A stretch of DNA of 64,000 bases, from assembly GCF_026168555.1 (NCBI RefSeq), contig NZ_CP092471.1, forward strand, positions 1,312,501 through 1,376,500, in the 5' to 3' direction. The notes beneath the pieces are model-generated. The model made no database searches, was not told the origin of the DNA, and worked only from the letters and a program-made list of their open reading frames with translations. Both the position numbers and the translations under genes were made by a program. Positions 1 through 7,746 of the stretch are shown piece after piece. The stretch is from Qipengyuania spongiae (GTDB lineage Bacteria; Pseudomonadota; Alphaproteobacteria; Sphingomonadales; Sphingomonadaceae). Position 1 is the stretch's first letter. Each line of letters begins with the position of its first letter.

Positions 1-139
1 CGCGAGCGAGAATATCAAACGCGAAACTTCGGCCGAACAAGCCGAAGAGGCCCGCGAAGGAATGGAAGAGATGAGTCGGGTTTACAACGAGACGGGTCGC
101 GAGCTCTATATCGGCCAGGGAGATCGCGAGCATGACTGA
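1..139 (+). CDS. thiC: Phosphomethylpyrimidine synthase ThiC, C-terminal end (partial)
   Basis: The open frame entering from the left edge encodes 45 residues and stops with TGA at 137-139. The segment GMEEMSRVYNETGRELYIG matches the C-terminal tail of ThiC as I know it (E. coli has GMADMSENFRARGGEIYL). ThiC is the radical-SAM enzyme that turns aminoimidazole ribotide into HMP phosphate for thiamine synthesis. The catalytic and CxxCxxxxC regions lie outside the window, so the call rests on the tail alone. The following gene starts inside its last codons (ATG at 132), which suggests co-translation. Confidence 0.65.
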   Translation, partial: ASENIKRETSAEQAEEAREGMEEMSRVYNETGRELYIGQGDREHD

Positions 140-341
140 TAAGGCAAAGGGTCCTGCTTCCTACTTCCCCTCGATCGAGGGGAAGTACGGCAAGCCAATC
201 GCGGAATGGCAGGCGCTCATCCGCGCACGGCAACCGGCGAAGCACATGGAAATGGTCAGGTTCCTCAAGGACGAACACGGCATGGGCCACGGCCACGCCA
301 ACGCTCTAGTCGCGGCGACGCTTGTGGAGGGGCGGGACTGA
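132..341 (+). CDS. DUF4287 domain protein
   Basis: This 69-residue protein has the DUF4287 signature: SYFPSIEGKYGKPIAEW near the N-terminus and a KDEHGMGHGHANALVA block near the C-terminus. It is small and soluble with no signal peptide. The family is uncharacterised; related short domains are found fused to DUF5655 proteins. Its ATG lies 8 bp inside the end of the upstream ThiC frame, so it is probably translated from the same mRNA. No function is assigned. Confidence 0.8.
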   Translation: MTDKAKGPASYFPSIEGKYGKPIAEWQALIRARQPAKHMEMVRFLKDEHGMGHGHANALVAATLVEGRD

Positions 342-469
342 ACAGAGTTTCGCCGCAAAGCTCAACGCGGTGCCGCAGCCTCTACGGACTTCGACGGAGT
401 TGGATCTGTAGTGCGCCAAGGAGATGCTGCGCTCGATCACTCCCAGCAGCGCCAGTCCCGATCCTGACC

Positions 470-919
470 CTAACCGATATCGAAATCCCCCTCGTCCTCG
501 CCGTCCCAATAAGCGGCGCGAGTGGCGTGGACGTGGAGCATCACCAAGCCATCGGTATCGATCCCGTCCTCGAACCAGTGGTCGAGTTCGTCCACCCAAT
601 GTTCGGCGAAGGCATTCTTGTCGCGCACGATCTCACACGAACCTTCGATGGAGATGAAGATGCCTGGGGCGCCTTCCTTGCCTTGCCGCCCTTGAAGTGA
701 GAGGCCGACCTTCGAATTTTTCTCAATGTCCTTCGCCATAAGGCTGTCGCCCCAGGTGAAGTAATAGCTGTCACCATCATAGTCGACATCGCGATTGTTG
801 CTCATCGGACGGGCGCCGATCTGCCCGTCTTTGGTGTGCGTATTGAACATCACGAAATCGATGTCCTTCATCGCCTCCGCGATATGGGCGAGGTGCTGCT
901 TCGGTGTCTTGTCGGCCAT
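470..919 (-). CDS. Pyridoxamine 5'-phosphate oxidase-fold general stress protein
   Basis: The 149-residue product has a split-barrel flavin/PNPOx fold: an N-terminal helix (HLAHIAEAMKDIDFVMFNTH), GARPMSN for flavin phosphate contact, and FTWGDSLMAKDIEKNSKVGLS. It most resembles the general stress protein 26 group, which binds FMN or F420 rather than oxidising PNP. I chose the internal ATG at 919 over one 36 bp upstream because GGAGACGA sits just before it and the protein then begins MADKTPK, as homologues do. Substrate unknown. Confidence 0.8.
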   Translation of the reverse strand: MADKTPKQHLAHIAEAMKDIDFVMFNTHTKDGQIGARPMSNNRDVDYDGDSYYFTWGDSLMAKDIEKNSKVGLSLQGRQGKEGAPGIFISIEGSCEIVRDKNAFAEHWVDELDHWFEDGIDTDGLVMLHVHATRAAYWDGEDEGDFDIG

Positions 920-1093
920 TCGTTCGTCTCCGCAAAGGGGTGTATGGCGGACCAAGCGGCGAGAGGCGCGGTGCGTTCCCGAAGGCCGAAGACTTTGTGG
1001 ACGGACGGGCCTCGATATGCGGGCGGCAGCGGCATCGCCTCCCTTATAATCGCTTTCCTACTCGAGCGGCATGTGACTAGATCGGGCCAATGC

Positions 1094-1137
1094 AAAAACC
1101 CCTCCGCAAACGCGCGGGTTGCGCGGAGCGAAGGGGC
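1094..1137 (-). terminator. Rho-independent terminator of the PRC-barrel lipoprotein gene
   Basis: Read on the minus strand, a GC-rich stem (CTCCGCGCAA against TTGCGGAG with a small bulge, extended by CCCC/GGGG) is followed directly by TTTTT. It lies about 75 bp beyond the stop of the lipoprotein gene at 1211. The remaining intergenic sequence from 920 to 1210 shows no gene. Confidence 0.65.
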
Positions 1138-1210
1138 GGGGAAAGGCTTTTCTGGACTGTGTAACACCCGGTCCATGTCCAACAGGGTCCTGTCGGAACA
1201 GCCCGTTGGA

Positions 1211-1654
1211 TCAGACGGTCGGTGCCGGGGTCATCTGCGCGTCGGGAAGGGCCGCGAGGTCGGCAGCGGTCATGGTTGTCTGGACGTCCATGTCGGTACC
1301 GTCAGGGCGTGTGGTCAGGCCTTCCATCGGCACCTCGACCCAGCGGTCGGGATCAGTGTCGTCGAGTTCGACCAGCAGGCCGGTCACCGCGCCGCTTGCA
1401 TCGCGGCGGACCTGTTCGATGTCGCCGAGATCCGTGCCGTCGGCCGTGACCAGGTCCGCGTCGATCAACTGAGCTTCGGTCATGCCGAGGGCGATCTGTT
1501 CGGTGCCGGAGGTCATGGCGCTCTGTTCGGCCTGCGCTTCCATGGCGTCTTCGGCACGGTCCGCTTCCTGTTCGGCCTGCGATTCGCAAGCGACCAGCGA
1601 AATGGCGGCGAGCGGAAGCAATGCGAGTTTGGGCGCGAATTTGGCGTTGATCAT
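1211..1654 (-). CDS. PRC-barrel-like lipoprotein
   Basis: The 147-residue protein starts with a lipoprotein signal peptide (LVAC lipobox, Cys at about 23), followed by an acidic Glu/Ala-rich linker. Residues about 55-130 look like a PRC-barrel (GMTEAQLIDADLVTADGTDLG, then a short beta repeat ending WVEVPMEGL). PRC-barrels occur in the photosynthetic reaction-centre H subunit, RimM and many small envelope proteins. AGGAG precedes the ATG at good spacing. It is probably a periplasm-facing lipoprotein of unknown role. Confidence 0.7.
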   Translation of the reverse strand: MINAKFAPKLALLPLAAISLVACESQAEQEADRAEDAMEAQAEQSAMTSGTEQIALGMTEAQLIDADLVTADGTDLGDIEQVRRDASGAVTGLLVELDDTDPDRWVEVPMEGLTTRPDGTDMDVQTTMTAADLAALPDAQMTPAPTV

Positions 1655-1733
1655 GATCGTCTCCTGTTGCTGCCCTCTCCAACAGGCTGCGATCAGCGGT
1701 GTTCCCGAAACGGCGGAAACCGGTGCTTTTGAG

Positions 1734-1758
1734 GGAACTGCGCGATCGAGGAGGGGTT
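1734..1758 (+). promoter_or_regulatory. Possible EcfG-type general stress promoter before the hibernation factor
   Basis: GGAAC at 1734-1738 is followed after 16 nt by GGTT at 1755-1758, about 40 nt upstream of the hibernation-factor ATG. The alphaproteobacterial general stress sigma factor EcfG recognises GGAAC-N16/17-CGTT, so the -35 matches exactly and the -10 imperfectly. The target gene fits stress control. Confidence 0.3.
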
Positions 1759-1799
1759 TTTAAGTTGGGAACTACCAAAGCAAGAAAGGGTCAAAACCA

Positions 1800-2144
1800 A
1801 TGCAGGTTCAGTTCAATTCAGACAGTTCGGTCATGGGTACGGAGAACGTCGCCGAGCGCATCGAAGCGCGCATTCGCGAAAAGCTGGAGCGCTTTTCCGA
1901 AAGGCTGACCCGTATTGAGGTTCACGTTCGGGACGAGAACGGATCGAAGGGCGGGGCGGACGACAAGAGCTGCGTCATCGAAGCGCGCCCGCGGGGTGGC
2001 CAGCCCATGAATGTGACCGAACGCGCGGCGAGCGTCGACGATGCGGCGCGCAAGGCGGTCAACACACTTGCCAAGCGCTTGCGCCGCCATTTCGGCAAGG
2101 AAACATCGCAGATTCACGAGCAGCGGCCCGAAAAGGCAATCTGA
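1800..2144 (+). CDS. Ribosome hibernation promoting factor, HPF/RaiA family
   Basis: The 114-residue protein matches the short HPF/YfiA fold: an N-terminal strand (MQVQFNSDSS), helix (ENVAERIEARIREKLERF), the IEVHVRDENG strand, and a basic second helix ending KRLRRHFGKE. Such proteins bind the 30S decoding region and silence or dimerise ribosomes in stationary phase. It lacks the extra C-terminal dimerisation domain of long HPF. Its leader carries a possible stress promoter at 1734-1758. Confidence 0.75.
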   Translation: MQVQFNSDSSVMGTENVAERIEARIREKLERFSERLTRIEVHVRDENGSKGGADDKSCVIEARPRGGQPMNVTERAASVDDAARKAVNTLAKRLRRHFGKETSQIHEQRPEKAI

Positions 2145-2216
2145 CCTGATTTGTCGGTTGTCGCCACAATTCGGCCTTTTTCGGAACGTCTTCGTTTCGG
2201 GAGGATTGGTGAGGCA

Positions 2217-2264
2217 GAAGGCGCAAGGTAATCAGACAATAATCCGGTTCGCACTTGCGCCTTC
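2217..2264. repeat. Perfect 11-bp inverted repeat in the HPF-fasciclin intergenic region
   Basis: GAAGGCGCAAG at 2217-2227 is exactly complementary to CTTGCGCCTTC at 2254-2264, with a 26-nt AT-richer loop. There is no T-run after it on either strand, so it is not a simple intrinsic terminator. It lies 44 bp before the fasciclin ATG. Confidence 0.5.
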
Positions 2265-2307
2265 CCCGTTTCGATCCTTTTCTGAAAGATCACGAAGGGC
2301 TTTACCT

Positions 2308-2892
2308 ATGAACAAGATTGCAATCTCACTCGCTACTGCTGCCTCGCTGGCAATTGCCGCTTGCTCGCAGGAACCGGCGACCGACACTGCGATGACCGAC
2401 GATACGGCGATGGCCGATCAGATGGCGAACGACACTGCCGCCGAGGGTACGATCGTGGACGTCGCCTCGGCCAATCCGGACTTTTCCACGCTCGTATCGG
2501 CAGTCCAGTCCGCGCAACTCGGCAACACGCTTTCGGGCGCCGGTCCGTACACGGTGTTCGCACCGACCAACGCGGCGTTCGAGAAGGTGCCGCAGGCAAC
2601 GCGTGACGAGTTGATGAGCCCGGCCGGTCGTGAAGATCTGTCGAACATTCTTACCTACCACGTGGTCGAAGGCGAAACCAACGCCGCCGCGCTTCAGCAG
2701 GCGATCGAGGGTGCAGGCGACGCGGGCTACACGATCACAACCGTCAACGGCGCGACGCTGACCGCGATGATGCGGGACGGCAATGTCGTTCTGGAAGATG
2801 CGGCTGGCAACACCGCCACCGTGACGCAGACCGATGTGGATGCTTCGAACGGTGTGATCCACGCGATCGATACCGTGCTGATGCCCGAATAA
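2308..2892 (+). CDS. Fasciclin (FAS1) domain lipoprotein
   Basis: The 194-residue product begins with a lipoprotein signal peptide (LAIAAC lipobox, MNKIAISLATAASLAIAAC). Residues about 55-194 form a FAS1 domain with both hallmark stretches, GPYTVFAPTNAAFEKVP (H1) and NGVIHAIDTVLMP (H2), plus the central LTYHVVEG. FAS1 domains mediate adhesion. I chose ATG 2308 because upstream in-frame codons would destroy the signal peptide. A strong terminator follows at 2915. Confidence 0.88.
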   Translation: MNKIAISLATAASLAIAACSQEPATDTAMTDDTAMADQMANDTAAEGTIVDVASANPDFSTLVSAVQSAQLGNTLSGAGPYTVFAPTNAAFEKVPQATRDELMSPAGREDLSNILTYHVVEGETNAAALQQAIEGAGDAGYTITTVNGATLTAMMRDGNVVLEDAAGNTATVTQTDVDASNGVIHAIDTVLMPE

Positions 2893-2914
2893 GCGCGTCA
2901 GGCAGAAAGACAGG

Positions 2915-2946
2915 AAGGGGCGGTCCGGAGCGGGCCGCCCCTTTTA
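2915..2946 (+). terminator. Rho-independent terminator after the fasciclin gene
   Basis: AAGGGGCGG(T)CC pairs with GG(G)CCGCCCCTT around a short loop and runs into TTTT. It begins 23 bp after the fasciclin stop. Confidence 0.8.
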
Positions 2947-3020
2947 TGTGTCGACGATCCGTAAATGAATTGGATCGGAAGTGCTTTGATCTGTGGAACA
3001 GCGATCCTAATGTAGTCTCC

Positions 3021-3443
3021 ATGCGCGCGACCACCCCAATCCTCCTTGCGATGACCCTGTCCGCCTGCACTGGCCGCGGCGCCGAGGCGCAGAACACGCA
3101 GGCCTTCGCCGCCATCGATGCCGAGGAAACCGTCCGTTTCGTCGGCACCGAACCATTCTGGGGCGGAGAGGTCACGGGTACGCGCCTTACCTATTCCACT
3201 CCGGAGAATGTCGATGGCGCCACCTTTCGGGTCGAACGCTTCGCCGGGAACAACGGACTTTCCTTTAGTGGAAAGTTAGACGGGGCAAGCTTCGATCTCA
3301 TGGTCACGCCAGGGAACTGCTCCGACGGCATGAGCGATCGCCGCTTCCCGTTCTTCGCGACGCTCAAGCTGGGCGACCGGGATCCGCTGAGCGGCTGCGC
3401 CTGGACCGACCGCAAGCCGTTCGAAGGATCGCAAGAACCGTGA
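3021..3443 (+). CDS. COG3650-family secreted protein/lipoprotein
   Basis: The 140-residue protein has an N-terminal signal with a probable lipobox (LSAC at about residue 14). Its body carries the COG3650 pattern: FVGTEPFWGGEV early, then CSDGMSDRRFPFFATL, and a late GCAW, leaving two cysteines for a likely disulfide. The family is uncharacterised and envelope-located. I took the ATG at 3021, since the 25 upstream in-frame codons do not resemble a signal peptide. Confidence 0.7.
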   Translation: MRATTPILLAMTLSACTGRGAEAQNTQAFAAIDAEETVRFVGTEPFWGGEVTGTRLTYSTPENVDGATFRVERFAGNNGLSFSGKLDGASFDLMVTPGNCSDGMSDRRFPFFATLKLGDRDPLSGCAWTDRKPFEGSQEP

Positions 3444-3475
3444 GATCGTTCTTCTGTAAGGCGGCTAGGCTGGAC

Positions 3476-3838
3476 TTACTTGCCGCCGCCGTTTGAACGA
3501 CCGGGGGCGTCCGTCACGCCTGCCCGGTCGAGTTCCGGACCGAGCCTGCCGGTCAGCCAGAGCCACCACATGCGGAAATCGGCGAACAGGCTCCACAGCG
3601 GATAGGTGAAGGTCGCAGGGCGGTTCTTTTCGACGCGGAAATGCGCGATCCACGCGAAGAAATAGCCCGCGATCGGAAGCGCCAGCAACAGCCACCACGT
3701 TCCCGTCACCACCGCCGCGATAGCCAGCAGGACCACGAGGCTTGTGCCGATGTAATGCAGCGCCCTTGTTCGCGGCAGCGAATGCTCGCGCAAATAGAAG
3801 GGCCAGAAGGCGGAGAAGGTGGAATAGGCTCGGTTCAT
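3476..3838 (-). CDS. DUF962 (Mpo1-like) membrane protein
   Basis: The 120-residue protein has the DUF962 pattern: FWPFYLREHSLPRTRALHYIGT at the start, two or three membrane segments (about 27-46 and 48-66), and AWIAHFRVEKNRPATFTYPLWSLFADFRMW. The conserved His residues suggest a metal site. Yeast Mpo1 of this family is an iron-dependent dioxygenase in alpha-oxidation of 2-hydroxy fatty acids; whether bacterial members do the same is unproven. It lies downstream of the S41 protease gene on the same strand. Confidence 0.8.
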   Translation of the reverse strand: MNRAYSTFSAFWPFYLREHSLPRTRALHYIGTSLVVLLAIAAVVTGTWWLLLALPIAGYFFAWIAHFRVEKNRPATFTYPLWSLFADFRMWWLWLTGRLGPELDRAGVTDAPGRSNGGGK

Positions 3839-3921
3839 CGGACGATTAGAACCGAATTATCGCGCAGGTCAAATGGCGGGCGCGAGGCGATCCAGTGCTG
3901 GCCCGCCAGGCCGCTTCTGGA

Positions 3922-5355
3922 TCAGTAGAGGCCGGGAATGTTAACCTGAACCGCATTGGGGCGCTCGGGCTGCAACAGCGTCTGCCGCCCTTCCGCCGCC
4001 TGGATACCGCGTTCCTGCGCCCTAGTGATCGGCGTGCAGCTTCCGCCGCGCAAAAATGTGAGCGCCGCCCCAATCGATCGTTCGGCGGGATCACCGAGCT
4101 GAAGGGAAATATCGTCGGGCGCGGCACAGGTGTTGGGGACCACGCTTGCCAGCCCGGTGAAATATTCGCCCTGATTGTCACGATTGACGGTCTTGAATGT
4201 CACAGCACGAAGCCGGTCGTCGCAGGCGGACCGGTCGAATGCGAACTGGCCGACGGGCTTGCCGAAAGTGTTCGCCCCGACCAGCGCCAGATTGTTGCCG
4301 AGATAGGGGAGCATGGAATTGGTCACCAACTCGCTCGCCGAGGCGGTGCCGCCGCGGCCGATCACCGCCAGCTTCATCACCTGAATCGCTTCCGGTTGAG
4401 CGCTCACCAGATCGGTGGAGTTTTCCGAAGATTTGGAAGGCCGGAGCACCGTCCGGCTGAAGACCTGACCGACCTGATCACGCAGCATCAGATCGCCGAG
4501 CACTTCGGCGACCGAAACCAGTCCGCCGCCATTGTAGCGAAGGTCGAGGACGACCTGATTGATCCCCGCGGCGCGAAACTGGGTAAATGCGTTCCGCAAT
4601 TGCTGTTCGGCATCGCGCACGATGAAGGTGCGCAGGTTGATGTAACCAACCTGCGTGCCATCATTGTCGATAATCTGCACGCCATAGCGGTCGGAAACCG
4701 GATCGAGCGCGAAGTCCGCTTTCGTCACCTGCGGCGCGATCACCGTGCCGTCGGGCTGGCGCACGCGAAGCGCACGCGATACGCCCGGCGTGTTCGGACC
4801 TAGCGCGTTGGTCACGGCTTCGGGGCCGCCTGTCTCGAACAGCCGCGCAACGCTGGCACCCTCGATTTCGATGATCTCGCTGCCGCGATCGATACCGAAC
4901 CCGAAGGCAGGCCCGTTCTCGAATGCTTCGAGCACGAACAGCCGTCCGTTGGCGGTATCGTAACCGAGACGTATTCCGAAGCCTGCACTCGCTCCGCTGT
5001 TGATCAGTTCGTTCTCTTCGCGGATCGAGGTCAGGTAGGTGAAGAAGCGATCCTTGGACTGGGCGCGCGCCGGCGCGACGAGCGCATCGATGTAATCCTG
5101 TACCGTCGCGAAGGATGACGGGTTCACATTCGCCGCGAGCAGTTCGGGAAAGAGATACCATTCGTCGAGCGTTTCGCGCACGAATTGCTGTCGGGAGGCG
5201 AGGGAGCATTCATTGCCGGCGGTACCTCCGCTCGTCGTTCCGCCGCCGGACACAGGGCCGCTGGTAGAGCCGCCGTTTCCGCCGCTGCCGCCGCCCCCGC
5301 ACGAAGCGAGTGAAATGGCGATAATCGAAGACAGAACGGTGCGACCCAAAGACAT
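3922..5355 (-). CDS. S41 family (C-terminal processing-like) peptidase lipoprotein
   Basis: The 477-residue protein starts with a lipoprotein signal (ISLASC) followed by a Gly/Ser/Thr-rich tether. A PDZ-like region (about 150-240) precedes the S41 core, with VVLDLRYNGGG and AVIGRGGTASASELVTNSM (nucleophile Ser near residue 340) and a later GKPVGQ lysine region. S41 enzymes use a Ser/Lys dyad. ATG 5355 was chosen because GGGAGG stands just upstream and the signal peptide starts there. It is probably an outer-membrane or periplasmic lipoprotease with unknown substrate. Confidence 0.82.
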   Translation of the reverse strand: MSLGRTVLSSIIAISLASCGGGGSGGNGGSTSGPVSGGGTTSGGTAGNECSLASRQQFVRETLDEWYLFPELLAANVNPSSFATVQDYIDALVAPARAQSKDRFFTYLTSIREENELINSGASAGFGIRLGYDTANGRLFVLEAFENGPAFGFGIDRGSEIIEIEGASVARLFETGGPEAVTNALGPNTPGVSRALRVRQPDGTVIAPQVTKADFALDPVSDRYGVQIIDNDGTQVGYINLRTFIVRDAEQQLRNAFTQFRAAGINQVVLDLRYNGGGLVSVAEVLGDLMLRDQVGQVFSRTVLRPSKSSENSTDLVSAQPEAIQVMKLAVIGRGGTASASELVTNSMLPYLGNNLALVGANTFGKPVGQFAFDRSACDDRLRAVTFKTVNRDNQGEYFTGLASVVPNTCAAPDDISLQLGDPAERSIGAALTFLRGGSCTPITRAQERGIQAAEGRQTLLQPERPNAVQVNIPGLY

Positions 5356-5570
5356 GTTTTCCTCCCAGCTGAGAAACGACCCCTCCCACCGGGGCATTCC
5401 GGAACCATTGACGGTACGGGTCTTAACCCCGACGGTGCGGGGATGCTACAGGGTGGGAAAATTCGTTTACGGATGGATGGCGGGGGAAAACGGTGCAAAT
5501 CTCATGGTTTGCCCATGGCTTCGCCTTCCGTCGCAGCGCATGAGAAAGGAATGATTATGGAGAAACTCGC

Positions 5571-6173
5571 GTGAGTGCGTCTTTGCCGGATTGGATATCG
5601 AAGGCCGTTGGCGGCAAACCGGTGAAGCGCGCGCCCGTCCTGGCGGAGCTTGCCGGGGAACGTGAACTGGGGCGCGGCGGCTTCACCTTGTCGAGCGCGG
5701 CCTTTTCCGATGGCGGCGAACTGGATCCTTCCTTCACGGCCATCGAAGAATTCGCCGTTGCGCCGCCACTCGAATGGACCGCGCCGCCCCCCGGATCGCA
5801 GGAGCTCGTGCTGGTGGTCGAGGATCTCGATGCGCCGGGCGACAAGCCGGTGCTGCACTGGCTCGTCTGGGGCCTCGCCCCGCAACGGGGTGCGCTGCTC
5901 GAAGGCGAAGCGCCGCCGCGTGCGGGAAAGAACGGCCAGGGCAATTCGGAATGGTTGCTGCCCGATCCGCCGCTAGGCGAGGAGCACCGCTACGCCTTCC
6001 AGCTCTTCGCCGTCGATCTTCCGCTCACTCTGATGCCGGGCGCGGATTACGAAGAGGTTGCCAAAAATCTGCGCGGCCATGTCCTCGCAGCCGCGATGAT
6101 CACCGCGCGCTTCGAGGGCCACGAGGTCGAGGAGTGGGACGCGGGCGATTGGGACAGCGACGCGGAAGACTGA
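5571..6173 (+). CDS. YbhB/YbcL-type PEBP (Raf kinase inhibitor-like) protein
   Basis: The 200-residue product contains the bacterial PEBP core: GGELDPSFTAIEEF, APPLEWTAPPPGSQELVLVVEDLDAP, VLHWLVWGLAP, and a late HRYAFQLFAVD. No signal peptide is seen, so it is probably cytoplasmic; the C-terminus is acidic. The only workable start is GTG 5571, with GGAG 8 nt upstream. A mini-ORF (ATG 5551 or 5557) ends in a TGA overlapping this GTG. Ligand unknown. Confidence 0.82.
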   Translation: MSASLPDWISKAVGGKPVKRAPVLAELAGERELGRGGFTLSSAAFSDGGELDPSFTAIEEFAVAPPLEWTAPPPGSQELVLVVEDLDAPGDKPVLHWLVWGLAPQRGALLEGEAPPRAGKNGQGNSEWLLPDPPLGEEHRYAFQLFAVDLPLTLMPGADYEEVAKNLRGHVLAAAMITARFEGHEVEEWDAGDWDSDAED

Positions 6174-6247
6174 ACCGAAATGTACGAATTCCGGTTGCAT
6201 TGTGCATCCGGCGATAACAAGCAGGCCTTACAGGAAAGGAACAATCC

Positions 6248-6499
6248 ATGGCTGGCAAGAACAATGCTCTGCAGAAGCCGGTGAATCTCTCGCCGGAACT
6301 GGAAGAAGTCGTCGGCAAGGGTCCGATGACCCGCGCTCAGGTGACCTCGAAGGTGTGGGACCACATCAAGGCGAACGACCTTCAGGATTCCAAGGACCGC
6401 CGGATGATCAATCCCGACGACAAGCTCGGCGCCGTGATCGGCAAGGAGCAGATCTCCATGTTCAAGATGACCGGTGCCGTTTCCAAGCACATGAGCTGA
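6248..6499 (+). CDS. SWIB/MDM2 domain protein
   Basis: The 83-residue protein is almost entirely one SWIB domain: LQKPVNLSPELEEVVGKGPMTR, KVWDHIKANDLQDSKDRRMINPDDKLGAVIG, and a C-terminal MFKMTGAVSKHM. Stand-alone SWIB proteins occur in chlamydiae and many alphaproteobacteria and are suspected to bind DNA or chromatin-like proteins. AAGGA precedes the ATG. It converges with the DoxX gene, leaving only 2 bp between the stops. Confidence 0.9.
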   Translation: MAGKNNALQKPVNLSPELEEVVGKGPMTRAQVTSKVWDHIKANDLQDSKDRRMINPDDKLGAVIGKEQISMFKMTGAVSKHMS

Positions 6500-6501
6500 T
6501 T

Positions 6502-6903
6502 TCAGCGCCGGCGGCGCAGCGGCCAGTCCGTCACGCCGCCGGCCCATAATGCAAGCCAGATGATCAGTGGCTGCGCGAACATGCGCGGCACGTGATAGGC
6601 CAGGCCCAGGCCACCGTCCGCCCTCGCCATGTCGATCGCGAAGTGATTGATGTTCGCAGGAAAAACGCACACGGCATACACCGCCAGACCGATCGCGCCC
6701 ATCCGTCGCCAGGTCTTGGACCAAGGTTGAGCCAGCGCGAAGGCGCCGGTCAGCTCCGCAACGCCGGTCCACAGCACCACAGCCTCGGCTGCCGGTACCC
6801 AGTTCGGCATGATCTGCAGAAACGGGCCGGGGACGAGGATATGCAGAAAGCCGGCAACTGCGTAGAGCAGCGCCAGAATGTACTGGAAAGCCAGGCGGAT
6901 CAC
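6502..6903 (-). CDS. DoxX family membrane protein
   Basis: The 133-residue protein is mostly hydrophobic, with about four membrane segments and the DoxX-like motif GVAELTGAFALAQP in the second half of helix 2. DoxX-family proteins are small inner-membrane proteins sometimes linked to quinone or thiosulfate oxidation and oxidative stress; no specific role is evident here. The start is GTG 6903, whose GTGA overlaps the stop of the upstream DUF3253 gene, so the two are translationally coupled. Confidence 0.8.
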   Translation of the reverse strand: MIRLAFQYILALLYAVAGFLHILVPGPFLQIMPNWVPAAEAVVLWTGVAELTGAFALAQPWSKTWRRMGAIGLAVYAVCVFPANINHFAIDMARADGGLGLAYHVPRMFAQPLIIWLALWAGGVTDWPLRRRR

Positions 6904-7142
6904 GGGGCGGCCCTGCCGATCCGATAGGGGCCTTTCCGCTCCTCCAGAAGCGTTCCTTTCCAGCTCAGGCGGATGGCCCTTTGGCGAAACAGCCGATCGA
7001 CGGCTTCGTGAACCTGCGGCATTCTCGCTCGCCAGTCCTTATCGCTTCCCGCGAGATGCCTGGCCACCTCGCTCGGGCAGATCGTCGCGTCTTCGCGTCT
7101 CCGGTCCAGCAATGTCGCGATAGCTTCCCGCGCCGAGGTCAT
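6900..7142 (-). CDS. DUF3253 protein
   Basis: This 80-residue cytoplasmic protein matches DUF3253: AIATLLDRRREDATICPSEVARHLAG, then WRARMPQVHEAVDRLFRQRAIRLSWKG and the closing GPYRIGR. The family has a winged-helix look, so nucleic-acid binding is possible but untested. It overlaps the DoxX gene by 4 bp. Confidence 0.82.
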   Translation of the reverse strand: MTSAREAIATLLDRRREDATICPSEVARHLAGSDKDWRARMPQVHEAVDRLFRQRAIRLSWKGTLLEERKGPYRIGRAAP

Positions 7143-7222
7143 TCCGCTCTCCGATCAATGCCGAAAAGCTCTAGCGAAGGGGCTTCAATGGCGGAAGCTA
7201 GTACGAGCCGCGCCGATCTACG

Positions 7223-7555
7223 TCAGTCCTTCGTGGGATCGTGACCCCAGTTCATCAGACTGTAGCGCCATTTGCTTTCCTCGACGTCGCCATCGGGTCG
7301 CTGCGCCAGGTGACGGTGAATATAGCCGACCACTTTCTGCATGTGTTCGTACTGACTGTCGGTGAGATCGCTCTTGTTCGTGCGCTTGATTTCGACGATC
7401 CGTCGACCCGAGCGATGGCCCGTGCTCTCCCCGCCATCGCTATCGCCGACCGACTTTGATTCGTCAGTATCGAGCCAATCCTCGAGTTCCTTGGGCTGCA
7501 TGTTCACACAGTCGCCGAACTCTTCGTAGACTTCCTGTTTCTCATCCCCGTCCAT
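7223..7555 (-). CDS. DUF3140 protein
   Basis: The 110-residue protein shows the DUF3140 pattern: VYEEFGDCVNMQPKELEDWLDTDESKSVG, HRSGRRIVEIKRTNKSDLTDSQYEHMQKVVGYIHRHLAQRP, and SLMNWGHDP. The family is annotated as putative DNA-binding but is functionally unknown. It is the last gene of a three-gene run; its ATG (7555) overlaps the TGA of the DUF3008 gene as TGATG, so I prefer ATG 7555 to the GTG one codon earlier. Confidence 0.82.
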   Translation of the reverse strand: MDGDEKQEVYEEFGDCVNMQPKELEDWLDTDESKSVGDSDGGESTGHRSGRRIVEIKRTNKSDLTDSQYEHMQKVVGYIHRHLAQRPDGDVEESKWRYSLMNWGHDPTKD

Positions 7556-7746
7556 CACTTGTCGTCCTCGACATGGTCCGGCAGGCCGTCGAGATCGGTG
7601 GAGGCGAAATCTTCCAGTTCGTCTTCCGACATGCTGTCGTACATGTCCTTCGACGCGCCCTGGAGATCGGAGACTTTCGTCTCTCCGCGCTTGGCCGAGA
7701 GGGCCGCGCCGGCGGCCTTCTGCTGCGCCCTGGACTTGGCCGGCAT
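7555..7746 (-). CDS. DUF3008 protein
   Basis: This 63-residue protein matches DUF3008: a basic N-terminus (MPAKSRAQQKAAGAALSAKRG), then SKDMYDSMSEDELEDFAST and an acidic tail. It is likely helical and soluble. Both ends overlap neighbouring genes as TGATG, so all three small genes are coupled. Function unknown. Confidence 0.82.
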   Translation of the reverse strand: MPAKSRAQQKAAGAALSAKRGETKVSDLQGASKDMYDSMSEDELEDFASTDLDGLPDHVEDDK

